The notes below the pieces were generated by a model that did not search any database, had not been told where the DNA came from, and saw only the letters and a list, made by a program, of their open reading frames with translations. Positions 37,110 through 46,745 of a stretch of DNA of 64,000 nucleotides are shown here, one piece after another (the first letter of the stretch is position 1; each line of letters opens with the position of its first letter). Position numbers and translations under genes: made by a program. Location of the stretch: positions 620,001-684,000 of the forward strand of contig CAVRYY010000002.1 in assembly GCA_963725655.1 (NCBI GenBank), given 5' to 3'. The stretch is from CAVRXT01 sp963725655 (GTDB lineage: Bacteria; Acidobacteriota; Terriglobia; Acidiferrales; UBA7541).

Positions 37110-37651
37110 GTAGTTTCCTCCTTGAGCTTCGGCGGATTCGGCCTATCGTCGTTAAATTGTTTGTGAAGTAAAAGCTGGAACAGTGCTGCGAAAGAAAGTC
37201 AGGAGCCGCAGCAACACACCATCGTTGTTCCGGAACGGGCCACTTCCCCAACGCGTCGGTATAGAAGACACAGAGGACGCCCCAAACAAATACAGATCGA
37301 CTGCAACGCAGGCAAATATTCCCAAGAGGGAACCATAGCGGGGTGGCTAGATGATACCGATGACGAAACGCTTACATTTTTCGAAAGCATGTGGGGGTGA
37401 CAGTACGCATAGAGCCCACGAGAGTCAAATTCAAATTCCGGATGCACAAGAGTTGTTTGGCGAATGCGCATTACCTGGCGCGCTAGGAACAAGGGCCTGC
37501 CGCTGAACGGCGAGTTGGACTCAGCCGCCAATCGCCGGCAGGAAAACGCCGATCGGGTGCCCAGGCTACAGGCGAAGTTCGGTTCACGACCTGCGACCCA
37601 TCGTTATGTCTATCGATTGCGGAGTGGACGGCTGGGGGGTATAAGTGAGCG
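37110..37651. other. Divergent gene-free region
   Basis: About 540 bp between the leftward receptor gene and the rightward DUF1772 gene. ORFs here have no homology I recognise and poor starts. It should contain both promoters; none could be fixed with confidence. Confidence 0.4.
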
Positions 37652-38095
37652 ATGATCACGCTAAAACTGATCGCAACCGTTGCTGCGGGGCTGTTCAGCG
37701 GCGCTTCGATCTACATCAATTTGGTGGAGCATCCAGCGCGAATGGCGTGTGGAACTGCTTCGGCGCTTGCCCAGTGGGCGCCGAGCTACAAGCGTGGGGC
37801 GGTGATGCAAGCCAGCCTGGCCGCTGCCGGATGCGTCACTGGGATCGGAGCCTGGATCGCCGGGCACGAGCTGGGGTGGCTGATTGGCGGGATTCTGCTG
37901 GGGTTGGTGATTCCGTTCACGCTGATTGTGATCTTGCCCACAAATCGAAAGCTGCTGAGCCCAACCCTGGATAAGGGATCACCGGAAGCCGGGGAATTGC
38001 TGGATCGCTGGGGCCGCCTGCACGCGGTGCGAAGCGTCTTGAGTTTCGGTTCGTTTCTTGTTTTCGTGGCGTCGCTGGCCGGGAGTTTTCAGTAG
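37652..38095 (+). CDS. DUF1772 membrane protein
   Basis: A 147-residue protein with four hydrophobic helices. Family features of DUF1772 are visible: GLFSGASIYINLVEHPARM in the first helix-loop, YKRGAVMQASLA in the second, ILPTNRKLL after the third and RWGRLHAVRSVLSF in the last. The family is related to anthrone oxygenases, but the activity of bacterial members is unknown. It lies about 50 bp upstream of glcD on the same strand and might share its transcript. Confidence 0.82.
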   Translation: MITLKLIATVAAGLFSGASIYINLVEHPARMACGTASALAQWAPSYKRGAVMQASLAAAGCVTGIGAWIAGHELGWLIGGILLGLVIPFTLIVILPTNRKLLSPTLDKGSPEAGELLDRWGRLHAVRSVLSFGSFLVFVASLAGSFQ

Positions 38096-38142
38096 CTGGG
38101 TCCAGAGGCTGTGATAGCCTGAGATGGTCGTTTCGATCGAAC

Positions 38143-39591
38143 ATGGACCCCAAAATTCTCGAGCAGTTTCGCGCGCTGCTGCCTGCGGCGGCGGTGATCA
38201 CCCGGCCCGAAGAGCTGTACACCTACGAGTGCGACGGGCTGACGAATTTTCGGGTACGGCCCGAAGCGGTTTTTCTGCCTTCCTCGACTGCTGAAGTTCA
38301 GTCCATTCTACGGGTATGCCACGAGCATCGGATTCCGTTTGTGGCGCGGGGCTCGGGCACCGGGCTGAGCGGCGGATCGCTGCCGATCGCGGGTGGGGTG
38401 GTGATCGGCATGAACCGGATGAACCGCATCCTGGAAGTGGATTTGGAAAACGGGATCATGGTGGTGGAGCCGGGAGTGATCAATCTGAACGTGACTGCCG
38501 CGGCGGCTGGGCGCAATTATTTCTACGCGCCGGATCCTTCTTCGCAGCAAATCTGCAGCATCGGCGGAAACGTGGCGGAAAATGCCGGCGGGGCGCACTG
38601 CCTGAAGTATGGGTTTACGACTACCCACGTGCGCGGGCTGGAAGTGGTGTTGCCGGATGGGTCGCTGGTGCATCTCGGGGGCAAAGCGCCGGACGCACCG
38701 GGCTACGATCTGTGCGGGGTGTTTGTTGGTTCGGAAGGGACGCTGGGAATCGCGACAAAAATTATTTTGCGGCTGGTGAAGCGGCCGGAGCGGGTGCAAA
38801 TCCTGATCGCCGCGTTTCATTCCACGCACGATGCCGCCGAGGCGGTGAGCGAGATTATTGCCGCGGGAATATTGCCGGCGGCCATCGAAATGATGGACCG
38901 GCTGTCGATCCAGGCGGCTGAGGCGGCGGTCCACCCGCACTATCCGGATTGCCATTCGATGCTGCTGGTGGAATTGGATGGGCCGGGCGCGGAAGTGGAA
39001 AGCTTGATGAGCGAGGTGAAGAATATCTGCGCGCGTTGCGGGGCGTGGGAATTGCGCGTGGCGCAGACACTGGAAGAGCGCGCCGCGTTCTGGAAGGGGC
39101 GCAAGGCGGCGTTCGCGGCGATGGGGCGAATCGCCAGCAACTACATCGTGCAGGACGGGGTGATTCCGCGGACGGCGCTGCCCGCGGTGCTCGAAGAGAT
39201 TGAGCGATTGGGTGCGGAGGTTGGGTTGCGCGTGGCCAACGTATTTCACGCCGGCGATGGGAACCTGCATCCGCTGGTGCTGTTCGATCGCGCGATTGAA
39301 GGGCAGGCGCATGCCGCGGAGGAATTGGCGTTTCGAATTGTGGAATTGTGCGTGAAGGCCGGGGGCTCGATTACCGGCGAGCATGGGGTGGGCGAGGAAA
39401 AGAAGAAATACATGTCGGTGATGTTTGCCGAGCCGGATTTGGAGACGATGCACCGGGTGCGGTGCGCGTTCGACCCGTTGCAGCTTTCGAATCCGACCAA
39501 AGTTTTCCCGCGGCCGCGGTTGTGCGGGGAAAAGACCGGCGAGTACGTGCCACACCCGTTGGAAATTTCCGGGCAGGCGCAATTTTTCTGA
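38143..39591 (+). CDS. glcD: Glycolate oxidase subunit GlcD (FAD-linked)
   Basis: A 482-residue FAD-binding subunit that oxidises glycolate to glyoxylate with GlcE and GlcF. The FAD_binding_4 domain shows FVARGSGTGLSGGSLP, IGGNVAENAGGAHCLKYG and VGSEGTLGIATKI. The C-terminal oxidase domain shows FHAGDGNLHPLVLFD and GGSITGEHGVGEEKKKYM, the substrate and FAD-proximal His motifs. Lactate dehydrogenases of the same family look similar, but the D-E-F gene order supports glycolate oxidase. Glyoxylate formed could enter the glycerate genes at 12.8-15.2 kb. Confidence 0.92.
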   Translation: MDPKILEQFRALLPAAAVITRPEELYTYECDGLTNFRVRPEAVFLPSSTAEVQSILRVCHEHRIPFVARGSGTGLSGGSLPIAGGVVIGMNRMNRILEVDLENGIMVVEPGVINLNVTAAAAGRNYFYAPDPSSQQICSIGGNVAENAGGAHCLKYGFTTTHVRGLEVVLPDGSLVHLGGKAPDAPGYDLCGVFVGSEGTLGIATKIILRLVKRPERVQILIAAFHSTHDAAEAVSEIIAAGILPAAIEMMDRLSIQAAEAAVHPHYPDCHSMLLVELDGPGAEVESLMSEVKNICARCGAWELRVAQTLEERAAFWKGRKAAFAAMGRIASNYIVQDGVIPRTALPAVLEEIERLGAEVGLRVANVFHAGDGNLHPLVLFDRAIEGQAHAAEELAFRIVELCVKAGGSITGEHGVGEEKKKYMSVMFAEPDLETMHRVRCAFDPLQLSNPTKVFPRPRLCGEKTGEYVPHPLEISGQAQFF

Positions 39592-39791
39592 GCGAAAGTG
39601 CCGGTGTTATGAGCGCAAGGGCAGGTTAAAAACGTGGAGAACCCAGGCGTGAAATCGATATCTGGGGCACCCACTTCGCTGCGCTCAGCGCCCCCATCGT
39701 GGATCACTGGGCGGCCGGGATTGTGCGCGCGGTGGATTGGGAGAAGGTTTTGGATTCTGAGTCCGTACCGCCAGGGGTGGCGGCGCGTAAG

Positions 39792-41090
39792 ATGATTTCT
39801 CGCGACGAACAAGAGATGAATTCGAGTCCAACAGCGCCGGAAAATCCGTGGGCGGAGATCGCCGCGATTGTTGGGGGCGACCACATTCGCGATGCGGCGG
39901 CGTCCGATGCGGTAGCCGGCGTGGCGGTCTCGAAGGTGATCGAGCCCGGTTCGGCGGAGGAGATTTGCGCGGTTTTGGCGGTAGCGGACCGGTGCGGCCT
40001 GGCGGTGCTGCCGCGGGGCGGTGGCACGAAATCCGACTGGGGAAATCCGCCGCGCCGCGCTGATGCGGTGCTCTCGACGCGGCGGCTGGACCGCATTCTC
40101 GAACATGCGTGGGGGGACCTGACGCTAAGCGTCGAAGCGGGATGCACCCTTGCGCAGGTGCAAGCGACGCTGGCGGAGCATGGGCAGCGGCTGGCCATCG
40201 ATGCGCTGTGGCCGGACCGCGCCACCATCGGGGGAATGCTGGCCGCGAACGACAGCGGGAGCCTGCGCACGCGCTTCGGGTCGCTCCGCGATCTGATCAT
40301 TGGGATCACGGTTGCGTTGCCGAACGGCGTTCTGGCGCGCAGCGGCGGAAAAGTGGTGAAGAACGTGGCGGGCTACGATCTGCCGAAACTCAACACCGGC
40401 GCGCTCGGCACGCTGGGGGTGATCACACAGGCGGTGTTTCGTCTGCACGGGCTTCCGCGCGAATCGCGCAGCGTGAGTTTTGCGGCGGATTCCCTGGAAA
40501 AAATCTGCGCGCGGATGAATGCGGTACGCGATTCGGATCTCACTTACACGTCGCTGCAGGTACGCGCCAGCGGGGATCGGAGCGGCCGCCTCGATTTGCT
40601 GTGGGAAGGCACGCCCGAAGGCATTGCCGCGCAGGATGGCGAATTACGGGCGACAACCGGGGATTTGCAATCCGCGGATGCGGATGGCTGTTGGAGCACG
40701 CGCGAATCGTTGTGGGATCAGGGCGGCACGCCGCGCGCGGTGGTGAAAGTGAGCGTCTTGCCGATGGAACTGGCGAGTCTTTGCGCGGAACTTGAATCGT
40801 GCAAGGGTGCGAAATCAGCCGGGTGGCAGCTCATCTTTCAGAGCCCGGGGGTGGGTTTACTGCGAATTGAAGCGGACGAATCGACGCTGGTGGATACACT
40901 TGCGCGATTGCGCGCTCATGCGGAGAAATCCAGAGGTTCGCTGGTGATACTTTCCGCGCCCTTGGAAATCCAGAAGCGGCTGGAAGCCTGGGGCGATCCA
41001 GGCGACGCCTTGCCGCTGATGCGCGGGGTGAAGCAGCAACTCGATCCCCGTGGGGTTCTGAATCCTGGGCGATTCGTGGGAGGCATTTGA
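39792..41090 (+). CDS. glcE: Glycolate oxidase subunit GlcE
   Basis: The second FAD_binding_4 subunit, about 432 residues. Visible blocks are VLPRGGGTKSDWGNPP, LSVEAGCTLAQVQATLAEHGQ, TIGGMLAANDSGSLRTRFG and GGKVVKNVAGYDLPKLNTGALGTLGVI, the last typical of GlcE. The start is uncertain: ATG 39792 or 39816 fits the family, while GTG 39699 would add about 30 residues. The stop TGA overlaps the glcF ATG (TGATG). About 110-200 bp separate it from glcD and contain a fragment of the GGGGCACCCAC repeat. Confidence 0.88.
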   Translation: MISRDEQEMNSSPTAPENPWAEIAAIVGGDHIRDAAASDAVAGVAVSKVIEPGSAEEICAVLAVADRCGLAVLPRGGGTKSDWGNPPRRADAVLSTRRLDRILEHAWGDLTLSVEAGCTLAQVQATLAEHGQRLAIDALWPDRATIGGMLAANDSGSLRTRFGSLRDLIIGITVALPNGVLARSGGKVVKNVAGYDLPKLNTGALGTLGVITQAVFRLHGLPRESRSVSFAADSLEKICARMNAVRDSDLTYTSLQVRASGDRSGRLDLLWEGTPEGIAAQDGELRATTGDLQSADADGCWSTRESLWDQGGTPRAVVKVSVLPMELASLCAELESCKGAKSAGWQLIFQSPGVGLLRIEADESTLVDTLARLRAHAEKSRGSLVILSAPLEIQKRLEAWGDPGDALPLMRGVKQQLDPRGVLNPGRFVGGI

Positions 41091-42475
41091 TGGCCGCGCA
41101 CGAGGGAATTCAGATCGCCACTGCGCCGAATTCTTCGGCTCCGTGCTCGGCATTTGACTCGCACCATCCGCCGCCGGTGAAATTGATCGATGAGTGCGTT
41201 CACTGCGGCTTTTGCCTGCCCACTTGCCCGACCTATTCGCTGTGGGGCGAGGAAATGGATTCGCCGCGGGGCCGCATCTATTTGATGAAGATGGCCAGCG
41301 AGGGGCTGGTGCAGCTGGAGGAGACTTTCGTCCAGCATTTCGATCGCTGCCTGGGCTGCATGGCGTGCATGACGGCGTGCCCGTCGGGGGTGAAGTACGA
41401 CAAGCTGTTTGAGTCCACACGGGCGCAGATCGTTCGGAATTACTCGCCGCCGTTATCCGAGCGCATTTTGCGCGGGATGATCCTGTCTCTTTTCCCGAAT
41501 ACCGGGCGGCTACGGGTGATGGCGAAATTCCTATGGATGTATCAGAAATCCGGGTTGCAGTCGGTGGCGCGCGCGTTGGGCATTTCGCGGATTCTTCCGG
41601 CGCGGCTTGGCGCGATGGAATCGCTGCTGCCCGATCTGACCAGGCCCGGCGCGTCGGCGCGGATGCCTGCGCGAGTGGCGGCGCAGGGCGAGCAACGATT
41701 GCGGGTGGGGCTGCTGCTGGGTTGCGTGCAGAGCGTCTTTTTCAGCGATGTGAACGCGGCCACCGCGCGGGTGCTAGCGGCGGAGGGGTGCGAAGTGATT
41801 ATGCCGCCCGCGCAGGGCTGCTGCGGGTCGCTGATGATGCATTCGGGATGGGAGAAAGAGGGCCTCGATCGCGCGCGGGCGTTGATCGATGCGTTCGCCG
41901 CCGAGCGCGTCGATGTGATTGCCACGAACGCCGCCGGGTGCGGGTCGAATCTGAAAAACTATGGCTATCAGCTTCGCGACGACCCGCAATATGCGGCGAA
42001 GGCCGCGGATTTTGCCGCACGCTGCAAGGATATCTCCGAAGTGCTGGCGATGCTTCCGCCGCGCGCCGAGCGCGGTCCTTTAGCGATGCGGGTGGCTTAT
42101 CACGACGCGTGCCACTTGCAGCATGCGCAGGGGGTGCGATCGGCGCCACGCGAGGCGCTGCGAACGATTCCGGGCCTGGAAATTCTTGAGGTGCCCGAAT
42201 CGGCGATCTGCTGCGGTTCGGCGGGAATCTACAACATGATGGAGCCGGTTCCCGCGCAGGAGTTGGGCGACCGCAAGGTGAAGAATTGCCTGGGAACCGG
42301 CGCGGAGCTGATCGCTTCGAGCAATCCAGGCTGTTTGCTGCAGCTGCAGGCGGGGATGGCTCGCGCCGGCCAGCATCTGCCAGTGGTTCATATGATCGAA
42401 CTGCTGGACGCTTCGCTCCGCCACCTGCCGGCAGAATCGCTGCTGGCGGCGCCTCAATCGCGGACGCATTTGTAA
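41090..42475 (+). CDS. glcF: Glycolate oxidase iron-sulfur subunit GlcF
   Basis: A 461-residue electron-transfer subunit. Two [4Fe-4S] motifs lie near the N-terminus: CVHCGFCLPTCPTY (about residue 38) and CLGCMACMTACPSG (about residue 89). Two CCG domains follow, with QGCCGSLMMHSG and SAICCGSAGIYNM, plus HDACHLQHAQGV. It passes electrons from GlcD/GlcE to the quinone pool at the inner membrane. The start overlaps glcE by one base, so the three genes form one operon. Confidence 0.92.
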   Translation: MAAHEGIQIATAPNSSAPCSAFDSHHPPPVKLIDECVHCGFCLPTCPTYSLWGEEMDSPRGRIYLMKMASEGLVQLEETFVQHFDRCLGCMACMTACPSGVKYDKLFESTRAQIVRNYSPPLSERILRGMILSLFPNTGRLRVMAKFLWMYQKSGLQSVARALGISRILPARLGAMESLLPDLTRPGASARMPARVAAQGEQRLRVGLLLGCVQSVFFSDVNAATARVLAAEGCEVIMPPAQGCCGSLMMHSGWEKEGLDRARALIDAFAAERVDVIATNAAGCGSNLKNYGYQLRDDPQYAAKAADFAARCKDISEVLAMLPPRAERGPLAMRVAYHDACHLQHAQGVRSAPREALRTIPGLEILEVPESAICCGSAGIYNMMEPVPAQELGDRKVKNCLGTGAELIASSNPGCLLQLQAGMARAGQHLPVVHMIELLDASLRHLPAESLLAAPQSRTHL

Positions 42476-42607
42476 CACGTTCCCGCGAACCAAATTGACG
42501 CCGCATGTTTCGCGAGAGAAGATAACTTACCGAAGGAATCGTGCGCCCGATGAGCCGCGTGCCCACCTCTTTGTGGCCCGGCTGGCAACCGACCAGGAGC
42601 CGTCACC

Positions 42608-44698
42608 TTGACCGACACCAAGAACGCAGGCGAAGCGCAGATCGAGAGCCACTGGAAGGAAGAGAAGATCTATCCCCCGCCGGCGGCATTTGTGGCGCAG
42701 GCTAATCTTTCCGATCTTTCGATGGCGCAGCGGTTCGAAGAAAAACACTTTCCCGATTGTTTTACCGAGTATGCCGATTTGCTCACGTGGTCCGAGCGCT
42801 GGCACACGGTGCTGGACACCAACGATCCTCCCTACTGGAAATGGTTCGTCGGCGGCAAACTGAACGCCTGTTACAACTGCGTCGACCGCCATTTGCCGCA
42901 CTACAAGAATAAGGCTGCGTTTACGTTTGTGCCGGAGCCGGAATCGGAAGCGATCGTCGCGATCACATATCAGGAACTCTACAGCCGGGTGAATGAAACG
43001 GCGGCGGTGCTGCGCGATTTCGCCGGGCTGAAAAAGGGCGACCGCGTGACCATCCACATGCCCATGGTGCCCGAACTGCCGGTGACTATGCTGGCCTGCG
43101 CGCGGCTGGGGGTGGTGCATTCGGTGGTCTTCGGCGGATTTAGCGGCGAAGCTTGCGGCACGCGCGCGGCAGATAGCGGCAGCCGGGTGCTGATCTACTC
43201 CGACAGTTACTATCGCGGCGGAAAATTGATCGACCACAAAGCGTCGGCGGACATCGCCTGTGATGTGGCCGCGCGTGAGGGGCAGGCTATCGATAAGGTG
43301 CTGGTGTGGCGCCGGTACCCTGGGAAATATGGATCCGCTGCGGCTATGGCGGCGGGGCGCGATTTCTTTATGGATGAGGTTTTGCAGAAGTATCGCGGCG
43401 CGAAAATCGAGCCGGTAGCGATGGACGCCGAAGATCCTCTTTTCCTGATGTACACCAGCGGAACCACCGGCAAGCCCAAGGGCTGCCAGCATCGCACCGG
43501 CGGGTATCTCGCTTACGTCACCGGGACTTCCAAATTCATCGAGGATATTCACCCGGAAGATGTGTATTGGTGCATGGCGGATATCGGTTGGATCACTGGG
43601 CACTCGTACATCGTTTACGGGCCGCTGGCGTTGGCGGCGACCAGCGTCTTGTTTGAAGGAGTGCCGAATTATCCGGACGCGTCGCGGCCGTGGAGAATCG
43701 CGGAACGGCTGAACGTAAATATTTTCCACACGTCACCTACGGCAATTCGCATGCTGCGCAAGGCCGGGCCGGACGAGCCTAAGAAATTCGATTTCCATTT
43801 CAAGCACATGACTACGGTGGGCGAGCCGATCGAGCCGGAAGTGTGGCGATGGTATTACGAGGTGGTGGGGAAGGGCGAGGCGGTGATTGTCGATACGTTT
43901 TGGCAGACGGAGACGGGCGGGTTCATCTGCAGCACTACGCCGGCGATTCATCCGATGAAGCCGGGCAGCGCTGGGCCGGGGGTTCCTGGGATTTATCCGG
44001 TGATCTACGACGAAAATGCCGAGGAAATTCCGGCGGGGGCGGGGAAGGCGGGCAACATTTGCATCCGCAATCCCTGGCCGGGGATTATTCAGACGATCTG
44101 GGGAGATCGCGAGCGGTTCGCGCGGCAATACTATTCGAAGTATTGCAAGGATCCGAAGAGCAAGGATTGGCGCGACTGGCCTTACTTTGCGGGGGATGGG
44201 GCGCTGCTGGCCGCCGACGGATACTTTCGAATTCTGGGGCGCGTGGACGATGTGATTAATGTTGCCGGGCATCGCTTGGGAACCAAGGAGCTCGAGTCGG
44301 CGTGCCTGACGATTCCTGAGATTGCCGAGGCGGCGGTGGTGCCGGTGGTGGATGAGATCAAGGGGCGCGTGCCGGAAATTTATGTTTCGCTGCGTCCGGG
44401 GGCTACTGCCAGCCATAAGGATATCGCCGAGCGGGTGGTGCGGACGATCGAGACGATGATCGGGAAAATTGCGCGGCCGCGCGCGGTGCAGATTGTTCCG
44501 GACATGCCCAAGACTCGCTCGGGAAAATTGATGCGGCGGGTGCTGGCGGCGATTTCTAATCGGACGCCGGTGGGGGACATTACGACGCTGGCGAATCCGG
44601 ATATCGTCGAGCAGATTCGGGTGCAGGTGCAGGGGGCGGGGCCGGTGGAGTTGGTGGATGCGCCGGAGGATGTGAAGACGTTTGGTTCGGTGGAGTAG
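42608..44698 (+). CDS. acs: AMP-forming acetyl-CoA synthetase family protein
   Basis: A 696-residue ligase that activates acetate (or a related short acid) to the acyl-CoA. The ANL motifs are YTSGTTGKPKGCQH (P-loop), WQTETGGF, YFAGDGALLAADGYFRILGRVDDVINVAGHRLGT, and the catalytic Lys in KTRSGKLMRR near the C-terminus, the residue acetylated in regulated Acs. NVAGHRLGTKELE differs from the VSGHR form of typical Acs, so propionate is an alternative substrate. TTG 42608 has AGGAG 8 nt upstream. It follows glcDEF by about 130 bp, which links it to two-carbon metabolism. Confidence 0.88.
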   Translation: MTDTKNAGEAQIESHWKEEKIYPPPAAFVAQANLSDLSMAQRFEEKHFPDCFTEYADLLTWSERWHTVLDTNDPPYWKWFVGGKLNACYNCVDRHLPHYKNKAAFTFVPEPESEAIVAITYQELYSRVNETAAVLRDFAGLKKGDRVTIHMPMVPELPVTMLACARLGVVHSVVFGGFSGEACGTRAADSGSRVLIYSDSYYRGGKLIDHKASADIACDVAAREGQAIDKVLVWRRYPGKYGSAAAMAAGRDFFMDEVLQKYRGAKIEPVAMDAEDPLFLMYTSGTTGKPKGCQHRTGGYLAYVTGTSKFIEDIHPEDVYWCMADIGWITGHSYIVYGPLALAATSVLFEGVPNYPDASRPWRIAERLNVNIFHTSPTAIRMLRKAGPDEPKKFDFHFKHMTTVGEPIEPEVWRWYYEVVGKGEAVIVDTFWQTETGGFICSTTPAIHPMKPGSAGPGVPGIYPVIYDENAEEIPAGAGKAGNICIRNPWPGIIQTIWGDRERFARQYYSKYCKDPKSKDWRDWPYFAGDGALLAADGYFRILGRVDDVINVAGHRLGTKELESACLTIPEIAEAAVVPVVDEIKGRVPEIYVSLRPGATASHKDIAERVVRTIETMIGKIARPRAVQIVPDMPKTRSGKLMRRVLAAISNRTPVGDITTLANPDIVEQIRVQVQGAGPVELVDAPEDVKTFGSVE

Positions 44699-44713
44699 GC
44701 GCTGCGCCGGGGG

Positions 44714-44731
44714 GCGGTAAAAACCAACGGC
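44714..44731 (+). repeat. Dispersed motif, copy 3
   Basis: GCGGTAAAAACCAACGGC lies 15 nt after the acs stop and matches the copies at 495 and 8902 over TAAAAACCAACGGC, with one difference from the first. Confidence 0.4.
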
Positions 44732-44799
44732 GACATCGAGTACGAGACGTTGCGGCGCACGCTGTTTCGTTCCGGTCTCAACCACGCAAGGTCTTGACG

Positions 44800-44931
44800 C
44801 CCACCCTTCCCGAACCCCGGGAAGAGTGGGGCACCCGGAAAAGATAGAGCGTCGAAGCGTAAAACTGAAAAACTGACGGGCAACACCCCCACACGTGAAA
44901 CCGACTTGTGGGCACCCACCCGCGACTACTC
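44800..44931. repeat. Mosaic intergenic element A with two dyads
   Basis: Dyad 1: CCCACCCTTCCC (44800-44811) against GGGAAGAGTGGG (44819-44830), 11 of 12 paired. Dyad 2: CCCACACGT (44888-44896) against ACTTGTGGG (44904-44912). The order and spacing, and the trailing GGCACCCACCCGCGACT, match element B at 46746. It lies between convergent acs and dapD and may end transcription from both sides. Confidence 0.65.
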
Positions 44932-44941
44932 ATTCAAAGGC

Positions 44942-45796
44942 TTAGCGGAGTAAATCTTCGATTTGGATGCGGGCGTCGGTTTTGGCATCGCGGTATTTGA
45001 CTATTACTGGGGCGTAGAGAGAAAGGCCCCAGGCTTTTCCTTGGGCTTGGGAGACGGCGCGCGAGCCTGGGACTACTACTGCCGATTCCGGGATGACCAA
45101 GGGAAGGCCTTCGCGAGCTGCGTGGATTGTGCCGTGCACCAAATCGTAGACTGGCGTGGAGGCGTTCAGGATGGTGCCGGTGCCTAGCACCGCGCGCGCT
45201 TTTACGATCACGCCTTCGTAGATTCCGCATTGGCCGCCGACCAAGACGTTGTCTTCGATAATTACGGGGAGGGCGCCAACCGGCTCGAGCACCCCGCCAA
45301 TTTGCGCCGCCGCGGAAATGTGGCAATTCTTGCCGACTTGCGCGCAACTGCCTACCAGGGCATGGGAATCGATCATCGTTCCTTCATCGACGTAGGCCCC
45401 GGCGTTGACGAACATCGGCGGCATGCAGATCACTCCTTTGCCGATATAGCAGGCATCGCGAATGCTGGAGCCGCCGGGCACGATGCGCACGCCGCTATCG
45501 AGAGAAATTTTCTGCGGGGGATAGGTGGACTTATCGAAGAATGGAATTTGATTTGCGCCGGCGGGGGCGCCGCCGACGGAGTAGTCCACGATGCGGCCCA
45601 TGCGAAATCCGGCGAGGATGCCTTTTTTCACCCAGTCGTTTACGCGCCAGCCACTGGCGCTGGCGATATCGGGCACGGCGGCGCGGATCGTTCCTTCATT
45701 CAGCGCGCTCTTGAATGCGCCGAATAGCTGGAACTGTTTCTCCGAATATTGTTCGGGCTTTTCGTTGTAGAGCTGTTCAATTTCTGACGGCAGCAT
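44942..45796 (-). CDS. dapD: Tetrahydrodipicolinate N-succinyltransferase
   Basis: Transfers succinyl from succinyl-CoA to tetrahydrodipicolinate in the succinylase branch of lysine/diaminopimelate synthesis. The 284-residue protein has a helical N-terminal domain (about 1-100) then a left-handed beta-helix of hexapeptide repeats (DACYIGKGVICMPPMFVN, GTMIDSHALVGSCAQVGKN, IIEDNVLVGGQCGIYEGVIV). ATG 45796 has AAGGA 5 nt upstream and overlaps dapA by 20 bp; ATG 45808 is an in-frame alternative. It is the last gene of the dap cluster. Confidence 0.93.
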   Translation of the reverse strand: MLPSEIEQLYNEKPEQYSEKQFQLFGAFKSALNEGTIRAAVPDIASASGWRVNDWVKKGILAGFRMGRIVDYSVGGAPAGANQIPFFDKSTYPPQKISLDSGVRIVPGGSSIRDACYIGKGVICMPPMFVNAGAYVDEGTMIDSHALVGSCAQVGKNCHISAAAQIGGVLEPVGALPVIIEDNVLVGGQCGIYEGVIVKARAVLGTGTILNASTPVYDLVHGTIHAAREGLPLVIPESAVVVPGSRAVSQAQGKAWGLSLYAPVIVKYRDAKTDARIQIEDLLR

Positions 45797-46679
45797 AACT
45801 TCCTTCAATCATCCCGCGCGATTTGAGCAGGGCATGGATTTTCTCGAGGTTTTCCGGCGAAGGAGGGACCAGGGGCAGGCGGAAGACCGGTTCCAGGAGG
45901 CCCATCAAGCCCAACGACGCTTTTACGGGAATTGGGTTGGTTTCGACAAAATTAATTTCCATCAATGGATAGAGTTCGTGATGCAGAGCCCGCGCGGCTG
46001 CGAAATCGCAGGCCAGGCACAGCTCGGCGAGGCGCCCCATCTGGCCGGGAATTACGTTGGAGGCTACTGAGATTATGCCGCGGCCGCCTAGCGCCATCAT
46101 CGGTACGGTGAGCGCATCGTCGCCGGAGAGCACCAGAAAGTTTTCCGGTACGCGACTGAGGATCGCAGCGATTTGGGACATGGATCCCGAAGCTTCCTTT
46201 ACGCCGACGATGTTATCGATTTCCGATAGCCGCACCAGCGTTTCCGGGAGGATGTTGACGTTGGTGCGTCCGGGGACATTGTAGACGATCACCGGAAGCA
46301 GGGTGGAGGCGGCGATCGCTTTGTAGTGTTGATAGACGCCTTCGGCGGTGGGCTTGTTGTAATACGGGGTGACCGAGAGAATTCCTTGTACGCCCATGCG
46401 TTCGAGTTCCTGCGCCAGGGCGATCACTTCGGCGGTGTTGTAGCCGCCGGCGCCGGCCAGGACCGGCGTTTTTCCGTGAGTTTCTTCAAGGCAGATTTCC
46501 ACTACGCGCAGGTGTTCGGCGCGGGTTAGGGTGGGGCTTTCGCCGGTGGTGCCGCAGGGGACCAGGAAATCGATTCCGGCTTCGACCTGGCGGTGAACCA
46601 GGCGGCGCAAGGATGGTTCGTCGAGGGAGAGATCTTGCCTGAAGGGAGTGACTAGAGCGGTGCCGCATCCGGTAAACAT
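45777..46679 (-). CDS. dapA: 4-hydroxy-tetrahydrodipicolinate synthase
   Basis: Condenses pyruvate and aspartate semialdehyde. The 300-residue TIM barrel has GTALVTPFRQD at the N-terminus, CGTTGESPTLTRAEH, the catalytic Tyr in SVTPYYNKPTAEGVYQH, the YNVPGRTNV loop and the Schiff-base Lys in IVGVKEASG (about residue 161). Length is normal. The 3' end overlaps dapD. Element B separates it from dapB upstream, which may lower or decouple its expression. Confidence 0.94.
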   Translation of the reverse strand: MFTGCGTALVTPFRQDLSLDEPSLRRLVHRQVEAGIDFLVPCGTTGESPTLTRAEHLRVVEICLEETHGKTPVLAGAGGYNTAEVIALAQELERMGVQGILSVTPYYNKPTAEGVYQHYKAIAASTLLPVIVYNVPGRTNVNILPETLVRLSEIDNIVGVKEASGSMSQIAAILSRVPENFLVLSGDDALTVPMMALGGRGIISVASNVIPGQMGRLAELCLACDFAAARALHHELYPLMEINFVETNPIPVKASLGLMGLLEPVFRLPLVPPSPENLEKIHALLKSRGMIEGSYAAVRN

Positions 46680-46745
46680 CGTTACCTCCTGTTACTACTG
46701 GTTACTTGTTCGGGGCCTGACTTATGGAACTTCTAGGTCTTTATG

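Noticed and set aside
37199..37531. 110-codon minus-strand frame upstream of the Oar-like receptor
   Set aside because: Low-GC codon use unlike the neighbours, Cys/Ser-rich translation and no start signal; probably non-coding.
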